DNA of 31,024 bases from the NCBI GenBank assembly GCA_904501945.1, contig CAJGCU010000010.1, forward strand, positions 1 to 31,024. Reading direction: 5' to 3'. Source of the DNA: an uncultured Bacteroidaceae bacterium. GTDB taxonomy: Bacteria; Bacteroidota; Bacteroidia; Bacteroidales; Bacteroidaceae. This document shows positions 1 to 7,942 of this stretch, piece after piece. Numbering within the stretch: the first letter of the stretch is position 1; each line of letters opens with the position of its first letter. Below the pieces are notes generated by a model, which did not search any database, was not told where the DNA came from, and saw nothing but the letters and a program-made list of their open reading frames with translations. The position numbers and the translations under genes were made by a program.

Positions 1-5
1 TGCCA

Positions 6-36
6 CAAAGATATTTTATTGGCAGGAAAACACCAA
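6..36 (-). promoter_or_regulatory. Bacteroidetes-type promoter reading out of the left edge
   Basis: On the minus strand TATCTTTG (13 to 6) fits the -7 consensus TAnnTTTG exactly. With a 19-bp spacer, TTGG (36 to 33) sits at the -33 position and matches TTTG at three of four bases. Four AGTTCACA repeats lie just upstream of the -33 box. The gene it would serve starts beyond the window. Confidence 0.45.
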
Positions 37-43
37 GAAAAAC

Positions 44-103
44 AGTTCACAAAAAGTTCACATTTTCATTTCCTCAAAAACAGGAGTTCACAAAAAGTTC
101 ACA
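44..103. repeat. Four phased AGTTCACA direct repeats, operator-like
   Basis: AGTTCACA occurs at 44-51, 55-62, 85-92 and 96-103. Members of each pair start 11 bp apart, about one helical turn, and the two pairs are 41 bp apart, so a 19-bp unit is duplicated exactly (44-62 and 85-103). Read on the minus strand, the array begins 8 bp upstream of the candidate -33 box at 36-33. That position and phasing suit binding sites for a transcription factor. No regulator can be named. Confidence 0.5.
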
Positions 104-160
104 AACTTGTTGCAACACGCTGTCTTTCATCACGCTGCGCTTCTTCCTCCGCTTATCTGA

Positions 161-271
161 TTATCTTGGGCTCAACCTGTATTTTCCCCTTTCTTTATAT
201 AGAACGAATGAAGTGAACAAAATTAAACAAGAAAACTCAATTTTTTTTGTTGGATGGGTGATTTTTTTCAT
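161..271 (-). CDS. Possible 36-aa small membrane peptide (uncertain)
   Basis: A 36-codon frame begins with ATG at 271, only about 10 nt below the expected transcription start of the perfect minus-strand promoter at 288-318, and ends with TAA at 161. The peptide starts MKKITHPTKK, has a hydrophobic stretch FSCLILFTSFVLY at about residues 13-25, and ends in a basic tail, so it could span a membrane. There is no recognisable ribosome site, though these bacteria often lack one. It matches no family I know. It may equally be chance within the untranslated leader of a gene beyond the left edge. Confidence 0.22.
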   Translation of the reverse strand: MKKITHPTKKIEFSCLILFTSFVLYKERGKYRLSPR

Positions 272-287
272 CTTGATGTTTCGGTGG

Positions 288-318
288 CAAAGTTAACGAA
301 TTCCAACATTCCGACAAA
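288..318 (-). promoter_or_regulatory. Perfect Bacteroidetes promoter, minus strand
   Basis: On the minus strand TTTG (318 to 315), a 19-bp spacer and TAACTTTG (295 to 288) match the published Bacteroidetes consensus TTTG-N19-TAnnTTTG at every fixed base. Transcription would start near 281 and run out of the left edge. The -7 box continues as CCACCGAAA, giving a 17-base string that recurs exactly at the promoter near 20717 on the + strand. Confidence 0.65.
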
Positions 319-322
319 GGAA

Positions 323-430
323 CAGGTGTGGAAAAGTTACAGTATTCCAAAATGCCTGATAAAACGCTGACAAACAGATATATAAAGGCGTATAGGAAAC
401 AAAAGCGGTGGTGGCAGGTGTGGAAAAGTT
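323..430 (+). repeat. 16-bp direct repeat CAGGTGTGGAAAAGTT
   Basis: The 16-mer occurs exactly at 323-338 and 415-430, 92 bp apart. The first copy sits 4 bp upstream of the -33 box of the minus-strand promoter at 288-318. The copies could be protein-binding sites or the product of a local duplication. The sequence between them shows no further similarity that I can see. Confidence 0.5.
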
Positions 431-460
431 CATTTTTTTTTGAGTTTTTTCTCGCAAATC

Positions 461-600
461 GCACAGATTTCACGGATTTTTTGTTGCTGGATGCAACGGG
501 AGGACCCGGCAGAGAGCCGAAAGGCTTATATCTGTAAGATCCGTGATATTTCTGTGAGAGAATAAAAAACACGCTTAATTAATTTTTCTCACGGATTACT
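461..600. repeat. ACGGATT-type intergenic repeat cluster
   Basis: CACAGATTTCACGGAT (462-477) is faced by the imperfect inverted copy ATCCGTGATATTTCTGTG (539-556). A further CTCACGGATTACTCGGATT begins at 589 and runs just past the listed end. Units of this CACAGATT/CACGGATT type are, from memory, common between genes in Bacteroidales, where they seem to be dispersed repeats. Nothing here encodes a transposase. Confidence 0.45.
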
Positions 601-725
601 CGGATTTTGCTAATCCATCCGCGACGGGATTAGTTTTAACCAGACCGCTTCACGGTCGATTACTGGGATTTGGAGGATGTTTTTTTGATGCATTTTTATT
701 TATCGCCTGGGAGGTGCTTGTTTGG

Positions 726-788
726 CGTACCCCTCGGGTCCGATGTACCGTACCCGAGGGGTACGGCATGGTGGACCCGAGGGGTACG
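726..788. repeat. GC-rich inverted repeat with a third copy
   Basis: CGTACCCCTCGGGTCC (726-741) is an exact reverse complement of 773-788. A third copy of the core, ACCCGAGGGGTAC (752-764), lies between them. The middle copy is itself nearly a palindrome (GTACCC-GAG-GGGTAC, 750-764). The left arm could pair with either right-hand copy, giving two mutually exclusive hairpins. No T-tract follows, so it is not a standard terminator. It stands out sharply from the AT-rich surroundings. Confidence 0.65.
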
Positions 789-1035
789 GTATAGAAAGAG
801 ATTGAATTGGCTACGCTGAACAATGTTTCTAAGCATTAAATTTATCGATTTGTTTTTATGTGGATGCTATATATAAATAATGTGTAAATGGGTGTTTTAT
901 CATGATAAGAAAAGAAAAAGGTACATTTTTCCATTTTTTTTTCATTTTTTTCGTTTTTTACATTAAACCTTTTCTTTCTTCAAAGGTCTTACTGGCAAAA
1001 ATGGATAAATAGGTTTACTTAAAAATGATAAGAAA

Positions 1036-1545
1036 ATGAAGAAGATTCTTTTTTCTGCTTTTTTGTTCATGTTTGCAATGGTCACAGTTGTGGCACAAAA
1101 TAATAGACGTCGATTTGACCCAACCGAAGTGCATAGCCGTATGGCAGAACGTCTTGTGAAGCAAATGAAACTGGATGATGAAAAAGAAGAAACGTTCAAG
1201 GTTCTTTATCTGGATTATCAGACAGCGCGTACCAATGCGGCGAATCCTAAAGGGGAGAGTGAGGAAGAAGTTGACTTGAAGAAAATTACAGACGAGCAAG
1301 CTCTGGAACTTATTCAGAAACAATTGGCTGCGCAAGAAGCACAATTGAAGGTGGATCGAGAATATTTGCCGAAATTCTTGGAGTTGCTCACTCCTGCTCA
1401 GGCTGCTCATATATTTATAGGACGCACGAATGCTCCGAGCGGCAGAGGAATGCAGGGTGGCGGTATGGGACGTCCTGGCGGTTTTATGGGGGGTATGGAT
1501 ATGGGCGGATTTGGAGGCTTCCCAGGTGGAGGCGCTCCTTTCTAA
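1036..1545 (+). CDS. Exported Spy/CpxP-like small protein with Gly/Met-rich tail
   Basis: The 169-residue product starts with a clear signal peptide (MKKILFSAFLFMFAMVTVVA, cut before Q21) and should be periplasmic. Residues 30-125 are predicted helical and charged and contain an LTPAQ motif (118-122), the hallmark of the LTxxQ or Spy/CpxP-type periplasmic chaperone and stress proteins. The similarity is in layout only and I am not certain of the family. Residues 136-169 form a low-complexity tail rich in Gly, Met, Phe and Pro. The gene is separated from the T9SS operon by a terminator, so it is probably its own unit. The Met-rich tail could bind metal or simply be disordered. No strong ribosome site precedes the ATG. 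Confidence 0.8.
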   Translation: MKKILFSAFLFMFAMVTVVAQNNRRRFDPTEVHSRMAERLVKQMKLDDEKEETFKVLYLDYQTARTNAANPKGESEEEVDLKKITDEQALELIQKQLAAQEAQLKVDREYLPKFLELLTPAQAAHIFIGRTNAPSGRGMQGGGMGRPGGFMGGMDMGGFGGFPGGGAPF

Positions 1546-1716
1546 GCTGCAGGACAATCGGATGGAATTAATAATATAAAGATAAAGGATTGATGTTATA
1601 AGATAAAAACTGCTGTGGAAGTGGCGACTTTTGTTTAAGCAGTTGGATATATATGTATGAGCGTATAGAATTTTAAGTACCTATATATTATATATTAACT
1701 AACTCTGTTTTTTAGT

Positions 1717-1753
1717 AAGAGGGAGGGATGTGAATCCAGTTCCCTCTTTTTTG
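1717..1753 (+). terminator. Rho-independent terminator after the Spy-like gene
   Basis: AGAGGGA (1718-1724) pairs with TCCCTCT (1741-1747) around a 16-nt loop, followed by a run of six T and then G. It lies between the Spy-like gene and porP and separates the two units. Confidence 0.7.
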
Positions 1754-1815
1754 TTATCAATAAAAAATCGATGATTTGCACAATAAATGAGAATATTTTG
1801 AGTTTATATATATTG

Positions 1816-2757
1816 ATGAAAAATCGCTATCTTTTGATATTTGTTCTCATGCTGGCGTCTGTTCCGGCGGTGAGAGCACAGTGGGATGTGCAGTTTTCGG
1901 ACTTCACAGCCCTAAAGTCATTTTATAATCCAGCTGTTTCTGGCACAGACGGCATGCTGGATGTGGATGCAGTCTATTCAATGCAGATGGTGGGCTATGA
2001 CGGGGCGCCTGCAACCATGTATGTGGGCGCGTCTATGCCTGTCTATTTTTTGACACCTCGACATGGAGCAGGACTTAGTTTCTTGAATGATAATATTGGC
2101 ATTTTTTCTACGACGAAAATCAGCTTGCAATATTCTTATAATGTAAAAGTGAGCACTAAGGGGCGATTGGCTATTGGTGTGCAGGGTGGCTTGATGAGCG
2201 AAAAGATAGACCCTTCGGGCATGGAGCTGGAGGATAATAGCGACCCGGCTTTCCCTTCTTCTCAACAGGATGGAAACACGGTGGATATTGGGGCTGGCCT
2301 TTATTACTATCATCCCAATTTCTGGGCCGGAATTTCGGGACAGCACTTGCTGGCGCCTACCATTTTGATTGGCGAAACGAATGAAATAGAGATTTCGCGA
2401 ATGTATTATTTGATGGGTGGATGCAATATTAAAATAAAAAATTCGTTATTTACATTGCAACCCTCATTCCTGATTCAGTCAGATTTGGATACGTGGAGAG
2501 AAGACTTGCAGTGTAAAGTCGCCTATGAATCTGAAGGGAGAAAGTTTTATGGTGGCTTAGGCTATAGCCCCAACACCTCTGTAACTTTCCTTGTTGGCGG
2601 TGTCTTTCACGGCATAAGTCTTGGGTATAATTACCAGATGTACACGTCGGGGGTGGGCGCCATCAATGGAAGCCATGAATTAGTTGTTGGTTATCAAACG
2701 AATCTTGACTTGTTCAAGAAGGGACGAAATAAACACAAAAGTGTGAGGTGGTTGTAA
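1816..2757 (+). CDS. porP: T9SS outer-membrane protein PorP/SprF family
   Basis: A 313-residue protein of the PorP/SprF family, about the usual length. I chose the ATG at 1816 because it gives a proper signal peptide (MKNRYLLIFVLMLASVPAVRA, cut before Q22). The frame is open to an ATG at 1771, which would add 15 residues that spoil the signal. The mature protein has alternating beta-strand patterns and the family's early FYNPAVSG segment, in keeping with an outer-membrane barrel. In the Porphyromonas gingivalis system, porP lies directly before porK-L-M-N, as here. PorP/SprF proteins work with the PorK/N ring, and some members anchor T9SS products at the surface. It is first in the operon, 44 nt before porK. 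Confidence 0.9.
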   Translation: MKNRYLLIFVLMLASVPAVRAQWDVQFSDFTALKSFYNPAVSGTDGMLDVDAVYSMQMVGYDGAPATMYVGASMPVYFLTPRHGAGLSFLNDNIGIFSTTKISLQYSYNVKVSTKGRLAIGVQGGLMSEKIDPSGMELEDNSDPAFPSSQQDGNTVDIGAGLYYYHPNFWAGISGQHLLAPTILIGETNEIEISRMYYLMGGCNIKIKNSLFTLQPSFLIQSDLDTWREDLQCKVAYESEGRKFYGGLGYSPNTSVTFLVGGVFHGISLGYNYQMYTSGVGAINGSHELVVGYQTNLDLFKKGRNKHKSVRWL

Positions 2758-2801
2758 GAAAATATTGATATTTTTTGAAAAATAGAACAGAATAAAAAAA
2801 T

Positions 2802-4238
2802 ATGAAGAAGAAATTTTTATTTGCTATATGCACAATGGTTCTTGCCTTTGTCGTAGTTTCTTGCTTTTCTGGTAAGGCTGGTATGGGAGCTACTGGTGGC
2901 GAAGTGACTGGTGTTGGCGGAACTTCTATGGCAGAACCAGCTCCTTATGGCATGGTGCTTGTAAAACGTGGTAGCCTGAAAATGGGTTCGGAGAAAAATG
3001 ACAGTCTTTGGGGCAAGGATATGCCAACCAGAGACATCAGTGTGGATGCCTTCTGGATGGACGAAAAGGAAGTTACAAACTCCATGTATCGTCAGTTTGT
3101 GTATTGGGTGAGAGACTCTATTATTCGCGAGCGTTTGGCTGACCCCGCTTATGGTGGTGATGAAACTTATAAGATTGAAGAAGACAGATTTGGCGATCCT
3201 GTTACTCCGCATTTGAACTGGAATAAGGCTTTGCCTCGTAATCCGGATGAAGACCAGTTGCGCGCAATAGAGAGCGTATATACAGTTCATCCTGTTACGG
3301 GTGAGAAGATGCTTGATGCGAGTCAATTGAATTATCGTTATGAGGTGTTCGACCATGTGATGGCAGCCAAGCGTCAGTATCGCCTTAATCCGGAAGAACG
3401 AAATCTGAATACAGACTTCCAGGCCGATCCGGAAGAGGTTGTTATGATTAGCAAGGATACTGCATACGTGGATGACGAAGGTGTTATTCATCGCGAAACA
3501 ATTACCCGACCTCTGAGCAGTATGTGGGACTTTGTGAATACGTATATAGTAAATGTGTATCCTGATACAACTTGCTGGATTAATGACTTCCAGAATGCAG
3601 AGAATGAGGTCTATATGAGGCTTTATTTCACACATTCAAACTATAATGAATATCCTGTAGTTGGTGTGAATTGGGAACAGGCCAATGCGTTTTGTAATTG
3701 GCGTACTGACTTCTTGATTAAGGGTCTGGGTCCTCAGGCTAAATTTATTCAGCGTTATCGCTTGCCAACAGAAGCTGAATGGGAGTTCGCTGCTCGTGGA
3801 AAGGATGGTACGGAACTGCCTTGGATGCAAGAGGGAGTAGCAAGCGACAAGGGATGCTATTATGCTAATTTCAAGCCAGATAGAGGCAACTACACGAAGG
3901 ACGGCAATTTGATTACTTCCAAGGTGGGTATCTATAGCGCCAATTCTAATGGCTTGTATGATATGGCAGGCAATGTGGCAGAGTGGACCAGCACCGTTTA
4001 TACAGAAGCTGGAGTCCTTTCTATGAGTGATATGAATCCAACGCTGACTTACAATGCCGCAAAGGAAGATCCTTATGCTCTGAAGAAGAAGAGTGTGCGT
4101 GGTGGTTCTTGGAAGGATCCGGAAAGCTTTATTAAGAGTGCATGGCGTTCCTATGAGTATCAGAATGTAGGACGTTCGTTTGTGGGATTCCGTTGTGTGC
4201 GTTCACAGGTGGGCACTGCTTCAAGATCAAATAGATAA
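2802..4238 (+). CDS. porK: T9SS ring lipoprotein PorK/GldK
   Basis: The 478-residue product begins with a lipoprotein signal ending in VVSC, so Cys21 should be lipidated and the protein tethered to the outer membrane facing the periplasm. The body is a formylglycine-generating-enzyme (FGE/SUMF1)-like fold, shown by RLPTEAEWEFAARG (from R320), GNVAEW (390-395), VRGGSW and the closing VGFRC. In GldK this fold has a structural role. PorK and PorN build the large periplasmic ring under the outer membrane in the T9SS. Length, order and motifs all agree. The insert between MDEKEVTN and the conserved C-terminal half is long, as in other GldK proteins. It lies 30 nt before porL. Confidence 0.95.
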   Translation: MKKKFLFAICTMVLAFVVVSCFSGKAGMGATGGEVTGVGGTSMAEPAPYGMVLVKRGSLKMGSEKNDSLWGKDMPTRDISVDAFWMDEKEVTNSMYRQFVYWVRDSIIRERLADPAYGGDETYKIEEDRFGDPVTPHLNWNKALPRNPDEDQLRAIESVYTVHPVTGEKMLDASQLNYRYEVFDHVMAAKRQYRLNPEERNLNTDFQADPEEVVMISKDTAYVDDEGVIHRETITRPLSSMWDFVNTYIVNVYPDTTCWINDFQNAENEVYMRLYFTHSNYNEYPVVGVNWEQANAFCNWRTDFLIKGLGPQAKFIQRYRLPTEAEWEFAARGKDGTELPWMQEGVASDKGCYYANFKPDRGNYTKDGNLITSKVGIYSANSNGLYDMAGNVAEWTSTVYTEAGVLSMSDMNPTLTYNAAKEDPYALKKKSVRGGSWKDPESFIKSAWRSYEYQNVGRSFVGFRCVRSQVGTASRSNR

Positions 4239-4268
4239 TCGATTTAATAACTTGTAAATTAATTATAT

Positions 4269-5006
4269 ATGGCAACAAAATATTCAGGTATTCAGAAGTG
4301 GCTCAGAACAAAGAAAGGACAGACTTTTCTGAATTACGCATATAGTTGGGGTGCTGCAGTTGTTATTGCTGGTGCGCTTTTCAAACTTACTCATATTGCT
4401 GGTGCAGATTTGATGCTCTTCTTGGGTATGGGAACTGAAGTTATCGTGTTCTTCCTTGCAGGTTTTGAACCTCAAGAAAGTCTTGATGCACAAGAACTTG
4501 CAGAAGAAGCTGCAGAAGAGGCGACAGTTCGTGCACAAGTGAATGCTTCTCTTTCAGAGGGTACTGCGGCTGCGCTTGTTAATGCGGTATCGCAAGTTCA
4601 AATATCAGGGTCTTCGGGAGGAAACAATCCTGTTGATGCGGGACAATTGGCAGCAGACATATCATCGGCTCCTGTCTTTCATTCAGCTCAGTTCCAAAGC
4701 ATGGCGCCTGAGATGCAGGAGGCAACTCGTGCTTATGTGGAACAGCTCGCTGAATTGACAGATACGCTGAAGAAGGTGGCAGAGCAGAGTGCTCGACTTA
4801 CTCGCGATTCTGAGGAGATGGAGAATATGAACCGTACACTTACTGGCATCAATCGTTTCTACGAGATGCAGCTTAAGAGCGTGGGAACTCAGTCGGCTAC
4901 TATTGACGAGGTGAATGAGCAAACAAGAAAGCTGGCGGCTCAACTTCAGGAACTGAATGATGTGTATTTCAAGATGGTTGAGGCTCTGAAAATGAAAATA
5001 GCCTAA
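4269..5006 (+). CDS. porL: T9SS motor protein PorL/GldL
   Basis: A 245-residue inner-membrane protein with two transmembrane helices (about 24-41 and 47-65) joined by a short turn, then a long cytoplasmic region with coiled-coil character (about 135-245). The motifs NYAYSWGAAVVIAGALFK and GTEVIVFFLAGFEP are typical of GldL. Glu57 in the second helix and Lys39 near the end of the first match the charged residues thought to carry the proton path in GldL. With PorM it forms the proton-motive-force-driven motor that powers T9SS secretion. It sits between porK and porM as in other Bacteroidetes. Confidence 0.95.
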   Translation: MATKYSGIQKWLRTKKGQTFLNYAYSWGAAVVIAGALFKLTHIAGADLMLFLGMGTEVIVFFLAGFEPQESLDAQELAEEAAEEATVRAQVNASLSEGTAAALVNAVSQVQISGSSGGNNPVDAGQLAADISSAPVFHSAQFQSMAPEMQEATRAYVEQLAELTDTLKKVAEQSARLTRDSEEMENMNRTLTGINRFYEMQLKSVGTQSATIDEVNEQTRKLAAQLQELNDVYFKMVEALKMKIA

Positions 5007-5055
5007 AGATTCGTTGTAATAGATTGAATAATAAATTAGTTTCAAATAACTAATT

Positions 5056-6615
5056 ATGATAAGAAAGAAATTAACTCCGCGTCAGAAGATGATTAATCTG
5101 ATGTATGTAGTGCTGATGGCTATGTTGGCGCTCAATGTATCATCGGATGTGCTTGAAGGCTTCTCGCTGGTGGATGAAAGTTTGAATCGTTCGAAGGAAA
5201 ATTCTTCCATGCAGAACGAGGCTATATATAAAGAATTGGAGGCAGCAATGAAGCGTAATCCAGAGAAGACTCGTCAGTGGTACGAGAAGGCTCAGCTGGT
5301 GCGCAAGATGTCTGATTCGCTGTATCTGTTTGCGGAAGAATTGAAATGGGAGATTGTTCGTGACGTGGATGGTGATGATGCTGATTTGGAGAATATAGAG
5401 GGACGCGATAACTTGGAAGCGGCTACTCATGTCATGTTGGCGCCAGGCGTTGGTAAAGGCAGTAAACTGAAGCAGGCCATTGAATCGTATCGTGATGGAA
5501 TTACCCGGATGATTAATGACCAGCAGCAGAAAGAAATCATCCAATCAAATCTGACGACAGAGGTGCCACGAATGGCAAAAATGCTTGGCAAGAATTGGCA
5601 GGAGTATATGTTTGAGAATACGCCTGTTGCAGCTGCTGTTACGTTGCTGACAAAGCTTCAGACCGATGTCCGTTATGCGGAGGGCGAGATGTTGCACCAG
5701 TTGGTAGCTAATATTGACGTGAAGGATGTGCGTGTGAACCAAATCAGTGCATTTGTGATTCCAAATTCGCAGACTGTGGTGCGTGGCGGAAAGTTCTCTG
5801 CACGAATTATCATGGCTGCAGTGGATAGTACTCAGCGTCCTGAAATCTATGTGGGTAACACATTGCTCAAATCTGATAATGGTTTGTACGAAACTATTTG
5901 TAGCTCAACGGGTGATTTCACGTTGAAGGGCTATCTTGTGATGAAGAATGGAAATGGTGAAACCATCCGGCGTGAATTCTCGCAGCCTTATACCGTTGTG
6001 GAGCCATCGGCTACTGTTAGTGCTACGATGATGAATATGCTTTATGCTGGTTACGAAAATCCGATAAGCGTGAGTGTGCCAGGTGTTCCTAATAATAGGA
6101 TAAGTTTGACAATGTCCAATGGAACCTTGACAAAGAAAGAAAATGGGAATTATGTGGCCGTTCCTGCTAATGTGGGCGAGGATGTAACTTTTACGGTTCT
6201 GGCGCAGAATGAGGGGCGTCAGCAGGAAATGGGAAAATTCACGTTCCATGTGCGGAAGTTGCCTGATCCAACAGGTTATTTGGAATACAAGGATGCTAAT
6301 GGAAATGTTACCCGATTCAAGGGAGGTCGCATTGCTAAGCAGGCGATTGTTGCTGCTGGAGGCATAGGTGCAGCTATTGATGACGGACTTCTTGACATAT
6401 CATTCCGTGTTTTAGGTTTTGAAACCTTGTTTGTCGATAATATGGGAAATGTGGTTCCTGAAGTAAGTAATTCTGCTGCTTTTACTCCGAATCAGTTGGC
6501 CCGAATCCGTTCCCTCAGCCGTGGAAAATTGTTTAACATCAGTCGCATCCGTGTAGTGGGTCCTGATGGCATAGAAAGAACTCTTACTTCGCCAGTCGAA
6601 GTCATTATAAACTAA
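5056..6615 (+). CDS. porM: T9SS motor protein PorM/GldM
   Basis: A 519-residue protein with a short cytoplasmic N-terminus, one transmembrane helix (about 12-28, MINLMYVVLMAMLALNVSSD) and a long periplasmic part. This agrees with the GldM layout of an N-terminal helical domain followed by several beta domains. The opening KLTPRQKMINLMYVVL is highly characteristic. PorM dimers insert into PorL and reach across the periplasm to the PorK/N ring, passing on motor movement. Length is normal. Only 7 nt separate it from porN, so the two are almost certainly co-transcribed. Confidence 0.95.
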   Translation: MIRKKLTPRQKMINLMYVVLMAMLALNVSSDVLEGFSLVDESLNRSKENSSMQNEAIYKELEAAMKRNPEKTRQWYEKAQLVRKMSDSLYLFAEELKWEIVRDVDGDDADLENIEGRDNLEAATHVMLAPGVGKGSKLKQAIESYRDGITRMINDQQQKEIIQSNLTTEVPRMAKMLGKNWQEYMFENTPVAAAVTLLTKLQTDVRYAEGEMLHQLVANIDVKDVRVNQISAFVIPNSQTVVRGGKFSARIIMAAVDSTQRPEIYVGNTLLKSDNGLYETICSSTGDFTLKGYLVMKNGNGETIRREFSQPYTVVEPSATVSATMMNMLYAGYENPISVSVPGVPNNRISLTMSNGTLTKKENGNYVAVPANVGEDVTFTVLAQNEGRQQEMGKFTFHVRKLPDPTGYLEYKDANGNVTRFKGGRIAKQAIVAAGGIGAAIDDGLLDISFRVLGFETLFVDNMGNVVPEVSNSAAFTPNQLARIRSLSRGKLFNISRIRVVGPDGIERTLTSPVEVIIN

Positions 6616-6622
6616 ACTGATT

Positions 6623-7675
6623 ATGAGAAAGATACTATTCATATTAATGGCATTTGGCATGACGGCTTCTTTGATGGCTCAGCCACAGAAAAGTCGAGTC
6701 CAGAGTAATAGGAATGCTACAGCCAAGAAGGCTGAGACTGCAACGGTGGGACGTGCTGCTTTGATGTTCCCGACGGCTGTTGATGTCCCTGAAAACCCTG
6801 CTTGGCGTCGTGACATCTACCGTTCGGTTGACCTCACAAAGGATGAAAATGCAGCACTTTATTATCCTGTGGAGCCACAGGGAGGAGACATGAACTTGTT
6901 CACTTTGTTGTTCAAGTTGTTGAATACAGGCAAGATTCCTGCTTATGAATATCAGCTGGATGGTATTGAGAAGTTCCAGCAAAGCTACCGTATGCATTTT
7001 AAGGATATGCTTGACCGTTATCAGATTCCTTATGAGATTGATGGCAACAGCATCAATGTGAATCCTGTTGATGTTCCTGCTTCAGAGGTGTTGAGCTACT
7101 ATGTGAAAGAAAGCAGTTACTATGACCAGAATACTGCGACTTACCATAGCCGTATTGTGGCTCTTTGCCCTGTGCTTCATCGTGCAAATGATTTTAGTTT
7201 GGATCTTCAGAAATACCCTTTGTTTTGGGTTAACTATGATGATATAAAGACTTATTTGAGTGGTCAGGAGGTGATGACAAGCAACATCAATAATGCAGCC
7301 AGAATGTCAATGGACGATTTCTTCTCTACCAATCATTACAAAGGAGACATCTACATGACAACCAATATGCAGAACAAGGCGCTTCAGCAGTATTGTGCTA
7401 CAGATTCTCTTTTGAAGAAAGAACAGGCTCGTATAGAAAAGGAAATGTCTGATTTTGAAGAGCATATTTGGAGCACTCCTGTGGATTCTGCAGAATTGGC
7501 AAAGAGAGATTCTATTGCTGCAGCATCGGCTAAGGGTAAGAAGGTGAAAGCGTCTGACTCGAAATCTTCTTCTGCATCTCGTACGTCTCGCCGGGTATCT
7601 TCTGAAAAGTCTTCAGGAAGTTCCGCTTCAAGCAGTTCTGCACCTCGCGTGTCCGTCAGACGCCAGCGCCGATAA
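6623..7675 (+). CDS. porN: T9SS ring protein PorN/GldN
   Basis: A 350-residue periplasmic protein with a signal peptide (MRKILFILMAFGMTASLMA, cut before Q20). The segment with AWRRDIYRSVDL, YYPVEPQGG and LFTLLFKLLNTGKIPAYEY is typical of GldN/PorN, the soluble partner of PorK in the periplasmic ring. The last 50 or so residues form a Ser/Lys/Arg-rich, low-complexity tail ending VSVRRQRR, longer than I expect for the family core and probably disordered. It is the last gene of the T9SS operon and is followed by a strong terminator. Confidence 0.93.
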   Translation: MRKILFILMAFGMTASLMAQPQKSRVQSNRNATAKKAETATVGRAALMFPTAVDVPENPAWRRDIYRSVDLTKDENAALYYPVEPQGGDMNLFTLLFKLLNTGKIPAYEYQLDGIEKFQQSYRMHFKDMLDRYQIPYEIDGNSINVNPVDVPASEVLSYYVKESSYYDQNTATYHSRIVALCPVLHRANDFSLDLQKYPLFWVNYDDIKTYLSGQEVMTSNINNAARMSMDDFFSTNHYKGDIYMTTNMQNKALQQYCATDSLLKKEQARIEKEMSDFEEHIWSTPVDSAELAKRDSIAAASAKGKKVKASDSKSSSASRTSRRVSSEKSSGSSASSSSAPRVSVRRQRR

Positions 7676-7748
7676 GAGCTGAACCTCATATATTATGCAC
7701 AAGGTGTATATGTACGATGGTAGAAGTCAAATCTGACAGGAACAAATG

Positions 7749-7790
7749 AAAAGCCTTAAAGTCAAGCCGACTTTAAGGCTTTTTCTTTTG
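7749..7790 (+). terminator. Strong rho-independent terminator of the T9SS operon
   Basis: A 15-bp perfect stem (7749-7763 with 7769-7783, core AAGCCTTAAAGTC) with a 5-nt loop is followed by a T-rich tail. The end of that tail also supplies the -33 box of the thrA promoter. Confidence 0.93.
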
Positions 7791-7817
7791 TCATTAATTG
7801 AAAATGTCGTAATTTTG
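7787..7817 (+). promoter_or_regulatory. Perfect Bacteroidetes promoter for the thrA operon
   Basis: TTTG (7787-7790), a 19-bp spacer and TAATTTTG (7810-7817) match the consensus TTTG-N19-TAnnTTTG at every fixed base. Transcription should start near 7824, giving a leader of about 119 nt before the thrA GTG. The leader has a small hairpin CAGAT/ATCTG near 7867-7883. It shows no threonine- or isoleucine-rich leader peptide followed by a terminator, so classical attenuation is not evident. Confidence 0.75.
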
Positions 7818-7942
7818 CAATAATTTCGTGGGGTGTGCATCATGGCCTGGTTGCAATATGTCATTCAGATGTTGTATATCTGCCTGCATCCATCAGCTTA
7901 GCATGCTCTTTTATTATTAATTTTTAACTTTTAATTTTCGTC

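Larger units (their letters stand above)
1..1035. other. Gene-poor intergenic region with leftward promoters and repeats
   Basis: No open reading frame here looks like a real protein. The frames of 60-110 codons on both strands are rich in Phe, Ser, Lys and His, as expected of translated A/T-tracts, and resemble no family I know. What can be supported is listed separately: two minus-strand promoters, phased AGTTCACA repeats, a 16-bp direct repeat, ACGGATT-type inverted repeats and a 16-bp GC-rich inverted repeat with a third copy. Two further small hairpins are visible: CTAATCC/GGATTAG (610-616 with 627-633) and GACCG/CGGTC (643-647 with 653-657). Long T-runs fill 901-960. I see no convincing promoter for the gene at 1036. 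Confidence 0.6.
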